Assembly (NCBI RefSeq): GCF_020991085.1
Contig: NZ_CP087719.1
Location: forward strand, 2,066,001-2,130,000
DNA length: 64,000 nt
Reading direction: 5' to 3'
Origin: Roseomonas sp. OT10
GTDB lineage: Bacteria; Pseudomonadota; Alphaproteobacteria; Acetobacterales; Acetobacteraceae
Shown one piece after another: positions 18,186-26,518 of the stretch. The position numbers and the translations under genes are program-made. The notes below the pieces were generated by a model, which saw nothing but the letters and a program-made list of their open reading frames with translations, had not been told where the DNA came from and did not search any database. Position 1 is the first letter of the stretch. Each line of letters opens with the position of its first letter.

Positions 18186-19763
18186 ATGCTTCGTCGTGCC
18201 TTCCTCGGGACGGCCGCCGCCGCCCTGGCCGCGCCGCGGCTGGGCCTCGCCCAGGCCGGCCGCGTGCTGCGCTTCGTGCCGCAGTCGGACCTGGCGGTGC
18301 TCGATCCCGTCTGGACCTCGGCCTATGTCACCCGCCACCACGCCTACATGGTGTTCGACACGCTCTATGGCGTGGATTCGCAGTTCCGCGCCTCGCCGCA
18401 GATGGTCGAGGGACATGTGGTCGAGGATGACGGGAAGCGCTGGACGCTGACGCTGCGCGAGGGACTGCGCTTCCACGACGGCACGCCGGTTCTGGCGCGG
18501 GACTGCGTGGCCAGCCTGAACCGCTGGGGCAAGCGCGACAATTTCGGCCAGACCCTCTTCGCCGCCACCGACGATCTCTCCGCCCCCGACGACCGCACCC
18601 TGGTCTTCCGCCTGAAGCGCCCCTTCCCGCAGCTTCCCTATGCGCTGGGCAAGGCCACCAACAACATGGCGGCGATCATGCCGGAGCGGATCGCGGCGAC
18701 CGATCCGTTCCGCCAGGTGCCGGAGGTGGTGGGCAGCGGCCCCTTCCGCTTCGTGACCGGCGAGCGCGTGCCCGGCTCCCGCTACGTCTACGAACGCTTC
18801 GCCGACTACCGCCCGCGCCCGGACGGCACGCCGAGCGGGACGGCGGGACCGAAGGCGGTGCATGTCGACCGGGTGGAATGGACGGTGATGCCGGATCCCG
18901 CCGCGGCATCCGGCGCGCTGCGCACCGGCGAGATCGAGTGGTGGGAGCTGCCGCCGCCGGACCTGCTGCCGCTGTTGAAGCGCGACCGCAACCTCGCGGT
19001 CGAGGTGCAGGACCCCACCGGGTATGTCGGCATCCTGCGCATGAACCACATGGTCGCGCCCTTCGACCGTGCGGAGATCCGCCGCGCCGTGTTGGGCGCG
19101 GTCAGCCAGGAGGAGTTCATGCAGGCGGCGGCGGGCACCGATCCGACGCTGTGGAAGGACAAGGTCGGATACTTCTGCCCCGGCACCCCGATGGCGAACA
19201 CCACGGGGCTGGAGGCCCTGACCGGCCCGCGCGACATCGCCCGTGCGAAGCGGCAGATCCAGGATGCCGGCTACAAGGGCGAGAAGGTCGTGCTCCTCGG
19301 CGCCACCGACCTGCCGATCCTGCGGGCCGTCGCCGACGTCACCGCCGACCTGCTCCAGAAGCTGGGCTTCAACCTGGACTATCAGGCGATCGACTGGGGC
19401 ACGCTGGTGCAGCGGCGCCAGAGCCGCGAGCCGGTCGAGAAGGGCGGCTGGAGCGTCTACAGCAACTTCACCGGCGGCAGCGACCAGGTGAGCCCGGTGA
19501 CCCACAGCATGCTCTGGGCGAACGGTGCCGGCGCCGCGCCCGGCTGGCCGGACAGTCCGGCGATCGAATCCCTGCGCGGGCGCTGGCTGGATGCGGCCGA
19601 CCTGCCGGACCAGAAGCGACTGGCCGAGGAACTCCAGGGCCAGGCCTTCCGCGACGTGCCCTACGTGCCGCTGGGGCAGTACCTGTATGCCACCGCCTAC
19701 CGGAAGAGCCTGTCCGGCGTGCTGGGCGGCTTTCCGGTGTTCTGGAACCTGCGGGCCGGCTGA
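18186..19763 (+). CDS. ABC transporter substrate-binding protein, family 5 (SBP_bac_5)
   Basis: 525 aa periplasmic binding protein of the peptide/nickel/opine class. Signal peptide MLRRAFLGTAAAALAAPRLGLAQA. Core motifs are LDPVWTSAYVTRHHAYMVFDTLYG, GLRFHDGTPVLARDCVASL and NLDYQAIDWGTLVQRR. ATG 18186 has AGGAG nine bases upstream. No permease or ATPase gene lies nearby. It is clearly paralogous to the gene at 28512-30098: the two share the same order of motifs along the whole length and both end FWN(L/V)R. The neighbouring amidohydrolase suggests a small amide, lactone or cyclic substrate; that is inference. Confidence 0.92.
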   Translation: MLRRAFLGTAAAALAAPRLGLAQAGRVLRFVPQSDLAVLDPVWTSAYVTRHHAYMVFDTLYGVDSQFRASPQMVEGHVVEDDGKRWTLTLREGLRFHDGTPVLARDCVASLNRWGKRDNFGQTLFAATDDLSAPDDRTLVFRLKRPFPQLPYALGKATNNMAAIMPERIAATDPFRQVPEVVGSGPFRFVTGERVPGSRYVYERFADYRPRPDGTPSGTAGPKAVHVDRVEWTVMPDPAAASGALRTGEIEWWELPPPDLLPLLKRDRNLAVEVQDPTGYVGILRMNHMVAPFDRAEIRRAVLGAVSQEEFMQAAAGTDPTLWKDKVGYFCPGTPMANTTGLEALTGPRDIARAKRQIQDAGYKGEKVVLLGATDLPILRAVADVTADLLQKLGFNLDYQAIDWGTLVQRRQSREPVEKGGWSVYSNFTGGSDQVSPVTHSMLWANGAGAAPGWPDSPAIESLRGRWLDAADLPDQKRLAEELQGQAFRDVPYVPLGQYLYATAYRKSLSGVLGGFPVFWNLRAG

Positions 19764-19799
19764 GGCACGGGGCGGCGGTTCGGGAAAGGTCCCCGTGCC
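19764..19799 (+). terminator. Hairpin directly after the binding-protein stop codon
   Basis: GGCACGGGG (19764-19772) faces CCCCGTGCC (19791-19799) across 18 nt, starting at the base after TGA. A 9-bp perfect stem at this place is probably a transcript end or 3' stabiliser. The following bases lack a U-tract. Confidence 0.45.
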
Positions 19800-19881
19800 G
19801 CCCTTCCGTCGTGACGGGAGGGCGGCGGGCGCCGCGCGGCCTCGCCTTCCCTCTATCGCGGCCAATGGCAACGGAAAGAAG

Positions 19882-19895
19882 TTGACTAGGAAACC
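19882..19895. promoter_or_regulatory. Promoter / possible MarR operator upstream of marR gene
   Basis: TTGACT (19882-19887) could be a -35 element; no strong -10 is seen. It overlaps an imperfect palindrome centred on CTAG (GTTGACTAGGAAAC, 10 of 14 positions symmetric), which suits autoregulation by the MarR protein encoded 37 bp downstream. Weak evidence. Confidence 0.3.
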
Positions 19896-19931
19896 ATATC
19901 CCGCTCTCCTGGACCCTGTCACGGAGGCCAG

Positions 19932-20387
19932 ATGACGGATTCCCCCACCCCGCTGGAGGCCCATCTCGGCTACTGGCTGCGCTACGTCTCGAACCACGTC
20001 TCCCACGCCTTCGGCCTGAAGCTCGCCGCGCATGACGTCACGGCCGCCGAGTGGGTGCTGCTGCGGGAGCTGCATGAGCGCGACGGCGCGGCGCCCAGCG
20101 AGGTCGCGGAGCGCCTGGGCCTGACGCGCGGCGCCATCTCCAAGCTGGCCGAACGGCTGATCGCCAAGGCGCTGCTCCTGCGCGGGCCGGGCGGACGCGA
20201 CCGCCGGACGCAGAACCTGTGGCTGACGGCGGAGGGGCGGGCGCTGGTCCCCGTCCTCGCGACCCTCGCGGACCGCAACGACGCGGAGTTCTTCGGCCAT
20301 CTGGACCCCGCGGAGCGTCAGGCGATCGAGGCGGCGATGCGGGACATCGTGCGCCGGCACGGGCTGCGGGCCGCGCCGGTCGGCTGA
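19932..20387 (+). CDS. MarR-family transcriptional regulator
   Basis: 151 aa winged helix-turn-helix dimer. The HTH spans about 40-95: DVTAAEWVLLRELHERDGAAPSEVAERLGLTRGAISKLAERLIAKALL, followed by the wing GPGGRDRRTQNLWLTAEGRAL. N- and C-terminal helices form the dimer interface. It probably controls itself and the DUF1398 gene 31 bp downstream, perhaps also the upstream binding protein. The ligand is unknown. Confidence 0.92.
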   Translation: MTDSPTPLEAHLGYWLRYVSNHVSHAFGLKLAAHDVTAAEWVLLRELHERDGAAPSEVAERLGLTRGAISKLAERLIAKALLLRGPGGRDRRTQNLWLTAEGRALVPVLATLADRNDAEFFGHLDPAERQAIEAAMRDIVRRHGLRAAPVG

Positions 20388-20418
20388 AACGGGTGAACCC
20401 AAGCGGAAAGGGCGGACC

Positions 20419-20820
20419 ATGGACCGAGGATTGGAGAGCGTGCTGCGGGACTGCACCCAGGGCTCGGATGAGGGCCGGCTGGACTTCCCGGAGGTGCTGC
20501 GGCGCCTGTCGGCTGCGGGGATCGAGCGCTACCACGCCGACCTCGCCCGGGCCGAGCGGACCTACTACCTCCCGGACGGCCGCTCGCACCGGCTGCCCGC
20601 GCAGGCAGGCGGGGCCGCGGCCGCCGCCTTCTCGGCGACGGGGGTAGAGGCGGCGATCCGTGCCGTCCAGGCGCGCAGCCTTTCCTACAGGGAGTTCTGC
20701 GACCGCATCGGGGCCGCCGGCTGCGTCGGCTACCTCGTCTCCATCCCCGGGCGGCGCGCGGTCTATTACGGCCGGACGGGGGAAACCCATGTCGAACCCT
20801 TCCCCGCCCTGCACTCCTGA
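20419..20820 (+). CDS. DUF1398 family protein
   Basis: 133 aa. The pattern SDEGRLDFPEVLRRLSAAGIERYHADLARAERTYYLPDG, then FSATGVEAAIRAVQARSLSYREFCDRIGAAGCVGYLVSIPGRRAVYYGRTGETHVEPFP matches DUF1398 (COG5562), whose members have no known reaction. Some have been called phage-envelope-like, but there is no phage context here. ATG 20419 lies 31 bp after the MarR stop, so co-transcription is likely. Soluble, no signal peptide. Confidence 0.8.
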   Translation: MDRGLESVLRDCTQGSDEGRLDFPEVLRRLSAAGIERYHADLARAERTYYLPDGRSHRLPAQAGGAAAAAFSATGVEAAIRAVQARSLSYREFCDRIGAAGCVGYLVSIPGRRAVYYGRTGETHVEPFPALHS

Positions 20821-20884
20821 TCGGGCGGGCCAGCTCCCACCATGGGCGGTGACGGCGCCCCCGGCAGGGTCTACAGCCCGCGGC

Positions 20885-21661
20885 ATGTGGCCCATCCCCT
20901 CCACCATCCCCCGCGCCGCCCTGGTGACCGGCGGCGCGAAGCGGCTCGGCCGCGCCCTGGCGCTGGCACTGGCGGATGCCGGCTTCGACCTGGCCGTCCA
21001 TCACCGGGACAGTGGCGAGGCGGCGACCGCGACGGCGGCGGAGATCCAGGCCCGCGGCCGCCGCGCGGTGCTGCTGCGCGCGGATCTAGGGCAGGAGGCG
21101 GAGGTGGCGCGGCTGGTGCCGGAGGCCACGGCCGCCCTTGGCCCGCTCGGCGTGCTGGTGAACAGCGCCTCGACCTTCGAACGCGATGAATGGGACAGCG
21201 CCAGCCGGGAGAGCTGGGACGCGCATCTGGAGCCGAACCTGCGCGCCCCCTTCACCCTCTCCCAGGCCTTCGCCCGCGCCCTGCCGGAGACGGCAGAGGG
21301 CGTGGTGGTGAACATGCTGGACGAGCGGGTCTGGTCCCTCACCCCCCACTTCACGACCTACACCCTGTCGAAGGCGGGGCTGTGGACCCTGACCCAGACC
21401 CTGGCCCTGGCCCTGGCGCCGCGCATCCGCGTCGCCGGGATCGGCCCTGGCCCGGCCCTGCCCTCGCCCCGCCAGACCGAGGCGCAGTTCGCCGCGCAGT
21501 GTGCCTCCACCCCCCTGCGCCGGGGCACCGGCCCCGAGGAGGTCGGGCGCGCGCTGCTGGCCATCCTCGCCCTGCCCTCCTTTACCGGGCAGATGCTGGC
21601 GCTGGACGGGGGCCAGCACCTGCAGTGGTCCCCGGTCCGCGGGGCGGGGGTCGCGGAATGA
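20885..21661 (+). CDS. SDR-family pteridine reductase-like oxidoreductase (FolM/PTR1-like)
   Basis: 258 aa Rossmann enzyme. It has the NAD(P) motif TGGAKRLGRALALALA, NSASTFERDEW, the YTLSK catalytic Tyr-Lys pair and IGPGPALPSPRQTE. The position usually held by the catalytic serine reads NMLDERV, with Asp, as in pteridine reductase PTR1 and E. coli FolM. Its stop overlaps the start of folB (ATGA), so the two are translationally coupled. Together this suggests reduction of dihydromonapterin or dihydrofolate-type pterins. The start MWPIPSTIPRAALVTGG at 20885 fits the family. The exact substrate is inference. Confidence 0.82.
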   Translation: MWPIPSTIPRAALVTGGAKRLGRALALALADAGFDLAVHHRDSGEAATATAAEIQARGRRAVLLRADLGQEAEVARLVPEATAALGPLGVLVNSASTFERDEWDSASRESWDAHLEPNLRAPFTLSQAFARALPETAEGVVVNMLDERVWSLTPHFTTYTLSKAGLWTLTQTLALALAPRIRVAGIGPGPALPSPRQTEAQFAAQCASTPLRRGTGPEEVGRALLAILALPSFTGQMLALDGGQHLQWSPVRGAGVAE

Positions 21662-22059
21662 CCTACGCCCCCGACGCCTCGCGCCGGCTGCGGCGCGTCT
21701 TCGTGCGCGGCCTGGAGTTGCAGGCACGCCTCGGGGTCTATGACCACGAGCACGAGACGGTGCAGCGGGTGGTCATCGACCTGGAGATGCTGGCGGAGGA
21801 CCCGGACGCGCCGCACGGCGTCGGCCATGACCGCCTGCCCCGGGTGGTGGACTACGCGGCCATGGCCGCCCATGCCCGGGCGGTCGCCCTGACCGGCCAT
21901 ACGTGGCTGGCGGAAACCCTGGCGGAGAAGATCGCCGTGCGGATGCTCGGCGCCGAGCCCCGACTCGCGGCCGTGGCGGTCACCGTCGCCAAGCCGGACG
22001 CGCTCGCCGATGCCGCGGCGGTCGGTGTGACAGTCGAACGAATTCGTGAAAGGCCCTGA
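21658..22059 (+). CDS. folB: Dihydroneopterin aldolase
   Basis: 133 aa. It converts 7,8-dihydroneopterin to 6-hydroxymethyl-dihydropterin and glycolaldehyde in folate synthesis. The family pattern is visible: RVFVRGLELQARLGVYDHEHETVQRVVIDLEM with the catalytic-region Glu and Tyr, then RVVDYAAMAAHARAVALTGHTWLAETLAEKIA and VAVTVAKPDAL. The first 12 residues are an extension before the core. The ATG overlaps the stop of the SDR gene. An AT-richer 307-bp gap follows, so this is probably the end of the transcript. Confidence 0.9.
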   Translation: MTYAPDASRRLRRVFVRGLELQARLGVYDHEHETVQRVVIDLEMLAEDPDAPHGVGHDRLPRVVDYAAMAAHARAVALTGHTWLAETLAEKIAVRMLGAEPRLAAVAVTVAKPDALADAAAVGVTVERIRERP

Positions 22060-22301
22060 GCAGCCGCACAAATTGCTGGGGTAACAACCGGATCGGGCCG
22101 GGTCCGGAAAAACATCCCCAACCGGCCCCGCGACGGCCCGGTCAAGCCATATTTTCCGTCTTGACGGCGATGTAACACTGTGCATCGGGTATTTTGAATG
22201 AAAAAACAATGACTTAGCGCGATGCCCAAAGGATGGGCAATCGGTGCCGAGCCGCGAAAACCATGGCCTTGGGCGTGAAAGCCCCCATCTCATCCACCAG
22301 C

Positions 22302-22310
22302 TTATCCACA
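22302..22310 (+). promoter_or_regulatory. Consensus DnaA box upstream of uvrC
   Basis: TTATCCACA, the consensus DnaA box, lies in the 307-bp gap between folB and uvrC (22060-22366). A near-match TCATCCACC lies just before it at 22291-22299. The gap is locally AT-richer (for example 22190-22215). There are too few boxes for an origin. DnaA control of uvrC is possible. Otherwise the gap shows only a weak TTGACG (22161-22166) -35-like hexamer. Confidence 0.45.
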
Positions 22311-22366
22311 GGATCGGGGGAAAACCCCGAAAAGCCTCGGAACCCCAGAGCAGACCGCACAGCAGA

Positions 22367-24271
22367 ATGGCTTTCGCCCACGAAGAGAGTGCCCCCCTCC
22401 CCCCGATGGAGGGCCGGGAGGTGATCGAGAAGGCCCTGGCGACCCTGCCCCTGTCGCCGGGCGTCTACCGCATGCTGGATGCCAAGGGGGACGCGCTCTA
22501 CGTCGGCAAGGCGCGCCAGCTCCGCAAGCGGGTCTACAGCTACACCCAGGTCGCGCGCCTGCCGGACCGGCTGAAGCGGATGGTGTTCGAGACCCGCAGC
22601 CTGGAGGTCATCACCACCGCCTCCGAGGCGGAGGCGCTGCTGCTCGAAGCCAACCTGATCAAGCGGTTGCGGCCGCGCTTCAACATCGTGCTGCGGGACG
22701 ACAAGTCCTATCCCTGGCTGGTCATCACCGAGGACCACCCCTTTCCGCAGATCGCCAAGCACCGCGGCGAGCGGCGCAAGGGCGCCTCCTACTGGGGTCC
22801 CTTCGCCTCCGCCTGGGCGGTGAACCAGACGCTGACCGCCTTGCAGCGGGTCTTCCTGCTGCGCTCCTGCCGCGACAGCGTCTTCGACAGCCGCGACCGC
22901 CCCTGCCTGCTGCACCAGATCCGCCGCTGCTCCGCCCCCTGCACCGGGCGGATCGACCAGGAGGGCTATGCCGCGCTGGTGCGGGAGGCCAAGCAGTTCC
23001 TCTCCGGCGAGGTCCCCTCGATCCAGAAGCGCCTGGCGCGGGAGATGGAGGAGGCGGCCGAGGCGCTGGAATTCGAGCGCGCGGCGGCCATCCGCGACCG
23101 CATCCGCGGCCTCACCCATGTCCAGGGGCGGGACCGGATCAACATGGAGGGGGTGGGCGACGCGGACGTGGTGGCGGTGCACCAGGCGGCGGGGCAGGCC
23201 TGCGTGCAGGTCTTCTTCTTCCGCGGCGGCCGCAACAACGGCAACCGCGCCTTCTTCCCCGCCCATGCCCGCCAGGACATCCCGCCGGAGGAGGTGCTGG
23301 AGGCCTTCCTGGCCCAGCTCTACGACGACCTGCCCCCGCCGCCCCTGGTGCTGGTCAGCCACGAGATCGCGGAGGCCGCCCTGCTGGCCGAGGCGCTGAC
23401 GCTGAAGGCTGGGCGCAAGGTGGAGGTCCACCACCCCAGGCGCGGCGACAAGCGCGCCGCCGTGGAGCACGCCGCGACCAACGCGCGGGAGGCGCTGGAG
23501 CGCAAGCTGGCGGAGGGCACCGCCCAGACCGCCCTGCTGGAGGGCGTGGCGAAGGTCTTCGACCTGCCCGCCACCCCGGAGCGGATCGAGGTCTACGACA
23601 ACAGCCACATCCAGGGCGCCAATGCCTATGGCGTGATGATCGCGGCCGGGCCCGGCGGCTTCCTCAAGCCGGCCTACCGCAAGTACGGCATCAAGGGCCC
23701 GGTGAAGCCCGGCGACGACTTCGCCATGATGCGCGAGGTGTTCGAGCGCCGCTTCGGCCGCGCGCTGAAGGAGGACCCGGAGCGCGAGCAGGGCTCCTGG
23801 CCCGACCTCGTGCTGATCGATGGCGGCCTCGGCCAGCTCAACGCCGCGCGGGAGATCCTGGCGGAGCTGGGGGTGGACGACATCCCCATGGTCGCCGTCG
23901 CCAAGGGGCCCGACCGCGATGCCGGGCGGGAATGGTTCCACCGCGCCGGCCACGCCCCCTTCCAGCTCCCGCCCCGGGATGCGGTGCTCTACTACCTGCA
24001 ACGGCTGCGCGACGAGGCGCACCGCTTCGCCATCACCACCCACCGCGCCGGCCGTTCCAGGGCGCTGGTGAAGTCCGAGCTGGACGACATCCCCGGCGTG
24101 GGGGGGGCCATCAAGCGGCGTCTGCTGAATCATTTCGGCTCGGCGCGGGGGGTCCGCAACGCCGGGCCGGAGGATCTGGCGAACTGCCCGGGCATCGGCC
24201 CCGCCATGGCGAGGCGCATCCACGAGCACTTTCATCCCACTGCCGTGGCGCCGCGCGAGCCGGCGGGGTAG
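22367..24271 (+). CDS. uvrC: UvrABC system protein C
   Basis: 634 aa dual-incision nuclease of nucleotide excision repair. The GIY-YIG domain follows the start ([28 protein letters not shown]). The zinc-site region is [17 protein letters not shown], and the UVR motif [21 protein letters not shown] binds UvrB. The RNase H-like half carries VYDNSHIQG and [16 protein letters not shown]-terminal tandem HhH ([33 protein letters not shown]) completes it. ATG 22367 gives typical length; the open frame extends 41 codons further up without similarity. Confidence 0.97.
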   Translation: MAFAHEESAPLPPMEGREVIEKALATLPLSPGVYRMLDAKGDALYVGKARQLRKRVYSYTQVARLPDRLKRMVFETRSLEVITTASEAEALLLEANLIKRLRPRFNIVLRDDKSYPWLVITEDHPFPQIAKHRGERRKGASYWGPFASAWAVNQTLTALQRVFLLRSCRDSVFDSRDRPCLLHQIRRCSAPCTGRIDQEGYAALVREAKQFLSGEVPSIQKRLAREMEEAAEALEFERAAAIRDRIRGLTHVQGRDRINMEGVGDADVVAVHQAAGQACVQVFFFRGGRNNGNRAFFPAHARQDIPPEEVLEAFLAQLYDDLPPPPLVLVSHEIAEAALLAEALTLKAGRKVEVHHPRRGDKRAAVEHAATNAREALERKLAEGTAQTALLEGVAKVFDLPATPERIEVYDNSHIQGANAYGVMIAAGPGGFLKPAYRKYGIKGPVKPGDDFAMMREVFERRFGRALKEDPEREQGSWPDLVLIDGGLGQLNAAREILAELGVDDIPMVAVAKGPDRDAGREWFHRAGHAPFQLPPRDAVLYYLQRLRDEAHRFAITTHRAGRSRALVKSELDDIPGVGGAIKRRLLNHFGSARGVRNAGPEDLANCPGIGPAMARRIHEHFHPTAVAPREPAG

Positions 24272-24286
24272 AAGCGTCGGGCCCCC

Positions 24287-24898
24287 ATGCCGACCGACCT
24301 GCCCAACCTGCTGACCCTGTCGCGCATCGCGGCCATCCCGCTGATGGTGCTGCTCGCCTACGCGCAGTCCGGCTGGGGCGACCTCGCCGCCTGCGCCGTC
24401 TTCTCGGCCGCCGCCATCACCGACTACTTCGACGGCAAGATCGCCCGGGAGCGGCAGATGACCTCCGCCTTCGGCCGGATGCTGGACCCGATCGCGGACA
24501 AGCTGCTGGTCGGCGCGGCGCTGATGCTGCTGGCCGGGTTCAACCGCCTCTCGCTGCTGGGCCTGCTGCCGGCCATCGTCATCATGCTGCGCGAGATCCT
24601 GGTCTCCGGCCTGCGCGAGTACTTGGCCAGCCTGCGCGTGGGGATGCCCGTCACCCCGCTCGCGAAATGGAAGACCGGCTTCCAGATGGGGGCGCTGGGG
24701 GTCCTGCTGGCGGGCGACTCGGCCGCGGCGGTGCTGCACCTGTCCTTCCTGCCCCTCTCGGCGCTGGGAGAGGCCGGGCTCTGGGTGGCCGCCGCCCTGA
24801 CTCTGGCGACGGGCTGGGACTACATGCATTCGGGACTCCGGCACGCGGGGGCGCAGGACGCGCGCCGCACGGGCACCACGGCCGGCGGTCGATCCTGA
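24287..24898 (+). CDS. pgsA: CDP-diacylglycerol--glycerol-3-phosphate 3-phosphatidyltransferase
   Basis: 203 aa inner-membrane enzyme making phosphatidylglycerol phosphate, the first committed step to phosphatidylglycerol and cardiolipin. It begins LPNLLTLSRIAAIPLMV, typical of PgsA. The CDP-alcohol motif D-x2-DG-x2-AR-x8-G-x3-D-x3-D is complete: DYFDGKIARERQMTSAFGRMLDPIADK at about 45-72. Several hydrophobic helices follow. It is 15 bp after uvrC, a common uvrC-pgsA pairing in Proteobacteria. Confidence 0.96.
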   Translation: MPTDLPNLLTLSRIAAIPLMVLLAYAQSGWGDLAACAVFSAAAITDYFDGKIARERQMTSAFGRMLDPIADKLLVGAALMLLAGFNRLSLLGLLPAIVIMLREILVSGLREYLASLRVGMPVTPLAKWKTGFQMGALGVLLAGDSAAAVLHLSFLPLSALGEAGLWVAAALTLATGWDYMHSGLRHAGAQDARRTGTTAGGRS

Positions 24899-24990
24899 CC
24901 GGACGGCCCCTGAGGGGATGGCTGGCGCCGGCTGCGCTTGAGACGGGGCGGTCCCCGGCGCATCCTGGGCAGCAGTAGAGAGGGATTCGG

Positions 24991-25788
24991 ATGCCGCATC
25001 GCGCGATTCCGGCCAGGGCCGGAGCAACCGCACTCGCGTTGCTCCTCGCGGGATGCGGGGCTGACTTCGCGCCGTTCGGGCGCCAGAGCCCGCCCGCGCC
25101 TCTCGGCAGCCTGACCGTGCAGCGCGTGATGGCGCCGGACGACGTCGCCGAGGCATCGGCCGCGGCCGCGCCGCTGCTGCCCGAGCCGGGCAATGTCTGG
25201 CCGGCCGAGGAGGCGCCGCGGGCCACCCTCGCCAACCCGGACGCCCCCACCATGTTCCAGCAGCAGGACACCCCCGCGCTGGAGCGCGCAACGCGCGAGC
25301 GCGGCCTGGCGCCGCAGCCGCGCGTGCTCAGCACCGAGCCGGGTCCGGCGATCCCGCCGGAGCTGGCGCCGAATCCGCGCGCCCCGGCACCCGGCACGGT
25401 GCCGCGCAGCCTGCGCGACGGCGCCGCGCTGCCGGGGCCACAGGAGCGCCTGCCGCCCGGCCGCCAGCTCCAGGGCCGCGACGCGGACGGCAACCGCCTG
25501 CCGCGCCGCAGCCCGGCCTCGACCCCGCCGGAGCCGCCGCGCGAGTTCGACCCGCCGCCACGCTTCTCCACCCCGCCGGGCCCGCCGGCGACGCCGCCGG
25601 CCCCGCGGCAGGACGGGCGGGTGATTCCCATTCCGGGCGGCGCGCCGGCGACGACCACCGGCGGCACGGGCAGCTACCAGACCTACACCACCCCCGGCGG
25701 CGGCAGCGGCATCGCCATCCCGCAGGGCTCGACCACCACCCTGATCGGCCCGGACGGGCGGGTGCAGGTGGTGCCGACGCCGCAATAG
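24991..25788 (+). CDS. Proline-rich lipoprotein of unknown function (265 aa)
   Basis: N-terminal signal with lipobox LLLAGC, so Cys22 is probably lipidated. The remainder is low-complexity and proline/arginine-rich (PPGRQLQGRDADGNRLPRRS, PPEPPREFDPPPRFSTPPGPP), ending in GGGSGIAIPQGSTTTLIGPDGRVQVVPTPQ. It looks like a disordered periplasmic lipoprotein. No domain is recognised. ATG 24991 has AGAGAGGG eight bases upstream. It lies between pgsA and moaD, ten bases from the latter, and is probably co-transcribed. Confidence 0.78.
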   Translation: MPHRAIPARAGATALALLLAGCGADFAPFGRQSPPAPLGSLTVQRVMAPDDVAEASAAAAPLLPEPGNVWPAEEAPRATLANPDAPTMFQQQDTPALERATRERGLAPQPRVLSTEPGPAIPPELAPNPRAPAPGTVPRSLRDGAALPGPQERLPPGRQLQGRDADGNRLPRRSPASTPPEPPREFDPPPRFSTPPGPPATPPAPRQDGRVIPIPGGAPATTTGGTGSYQTYTTPGGGSGIAIPQGSTTTLIGPDGRVQVVPTPQ

Positions 25789-25797
25789 CGGGCGGCG

Positions 25798-26049
25798 ATG
25801 CGGGTCCTGTACTTCGCCTGGGTGCGCCAGAAGGCCGGGGTGGCGGAGGAGGAGGTCTCCCCCCCGCCGGAGGTGGCCACGGTCGGCGCGCTGATGACCT
25901 GGCTCGCGGGCCGCTCGCCCGGCCATGCCGCCGCCTTCGCCAATCCGAAGCAGATCCGCGCCGCGGTGAACCAGGCCTTCTGCCGCGCCGGGGACCCCGT
26001 CGGTCCGGGCGACGAGGTGGCCTTCTTCCCCCCGGTCACCGGTGGCTGA
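25798..26049 (+). CDS. moaD: Molybdopterin synthase small subunit MoaD
   Basis: 83 aa ubiquitin-like sulfur carrier ending in the required Gly-Gly (FFPPVTGG), which is adenylylated and thiocarboxylated to deliver sulfur to cyclic pyranopterin monophosphate. It begins MRVLYFAWVRQKAG, typical of MoaD. VNQAFCRAGDPVGPGDEVAFFPPVTGG matches the beta-grasp C-terminus. It overlaps moaE by 8 nt (moaE GTG at 26042). Acts as a heterotetramer with MoaE in the cytoplasm. Confidence 0.95.
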   Translation: MRVLYFAWVRQKAGVAEEEVSPPPEVATVGALMTWLAGRSPGHAAAFANPKQIRAAVNQAFCRAGDPVGPGDEVAFFPPVTGG

Positions 26050-26518
26050 GCCGCCCGCCCGCCCCCTCCCCGGCCATGTGGCCGTGCAGGAGGCGCCCTT
26101 CGACCTGGGTGCCGAGACGGCGGCGCTGATCGCGGGCCGGGAGGATGTGGGCGGCCTGGCCAGCTTCCTGGGCGTCTGCCGTGGCGGCGGCGGGCTGGTG
26201 GCCATGACCCTCGAGCACTACCCCGCCATGACGGAGGCAGCGATCGCCGCCATCCGGGACGATGCCGCCGCGCGCTGGCCGCTGCTGGGCTGCACGGTGA
26301 TCCATCGCTTCGGCCGGCTGACCCCGGGCGAGCCGATCGTGCTGGTGCTGACCGCGAGCGCGCACCGCATGGCGGCGCTGGACTCCTGCGCCTTCCTGAT
26401 CGACTGGCTCAAGACCCGGGCCCCTTTCTGGAAGCAGGAGGAGTTCGCCGGCGGCGAGGCGCGCTGGGTCGAGGCGAAGGCGGAGGACGACGACCGGGCC
26501 GGGCGTTGGTCCCGCTGA
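26042..26518 (+). CDS. moaE: Molybdopterin synthase catalytic subunit MoaE
   Basis: 158 aa large subunit of molybdopterin synthase, which builds the dithiolene of molybdopterin. Motifs: GGLASFLGVCRGGG, MTLEHYPAMTEAAI, TVIHRFGRLTPGEPIVLVLTASAHRMAAL and the catalytic-region FWKQEEFAGGEARWVEA with the conserved lysine. Starts with GTG 26042 inside the end of moaD, implying coupled translation. A Moco-dependent enzyme must be elsewhere, as none is in the window. Confidence 0.95.
   Translation: MAEPPARPLPGHVAVQEAPFDLGAETAALIAGREDVGGLASFLGVCRGGGGLVAMTLEHYPAMTEAAIAAIRDDAAARWPLLGCTVIHRFGRLTPGEPIVLVLTASAHRMAALDSCAFLIDWLKTRAPFWKQEEFAGGEARWVEAKAEDDDRAGRWSR

Noticed and set aside
16557-20456. Minus-strand 1299-aa ORF opposite SRPBCC, amidohydrolase and binding protein
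   Set aside because: Shadow of plus-strand genes; no protein features.
20419-20820. Prophage remnant suggested by the DUF1398 (COG5562 'phage envelope') label
   Set aside because: No other phage gene nearby; label is historic and the context is chromosomal.
22060-22366. Possible replication origin near the DnaA box
   Set aside because: Only one full DnaA box and one near-match; no origin-type genes adjacent.
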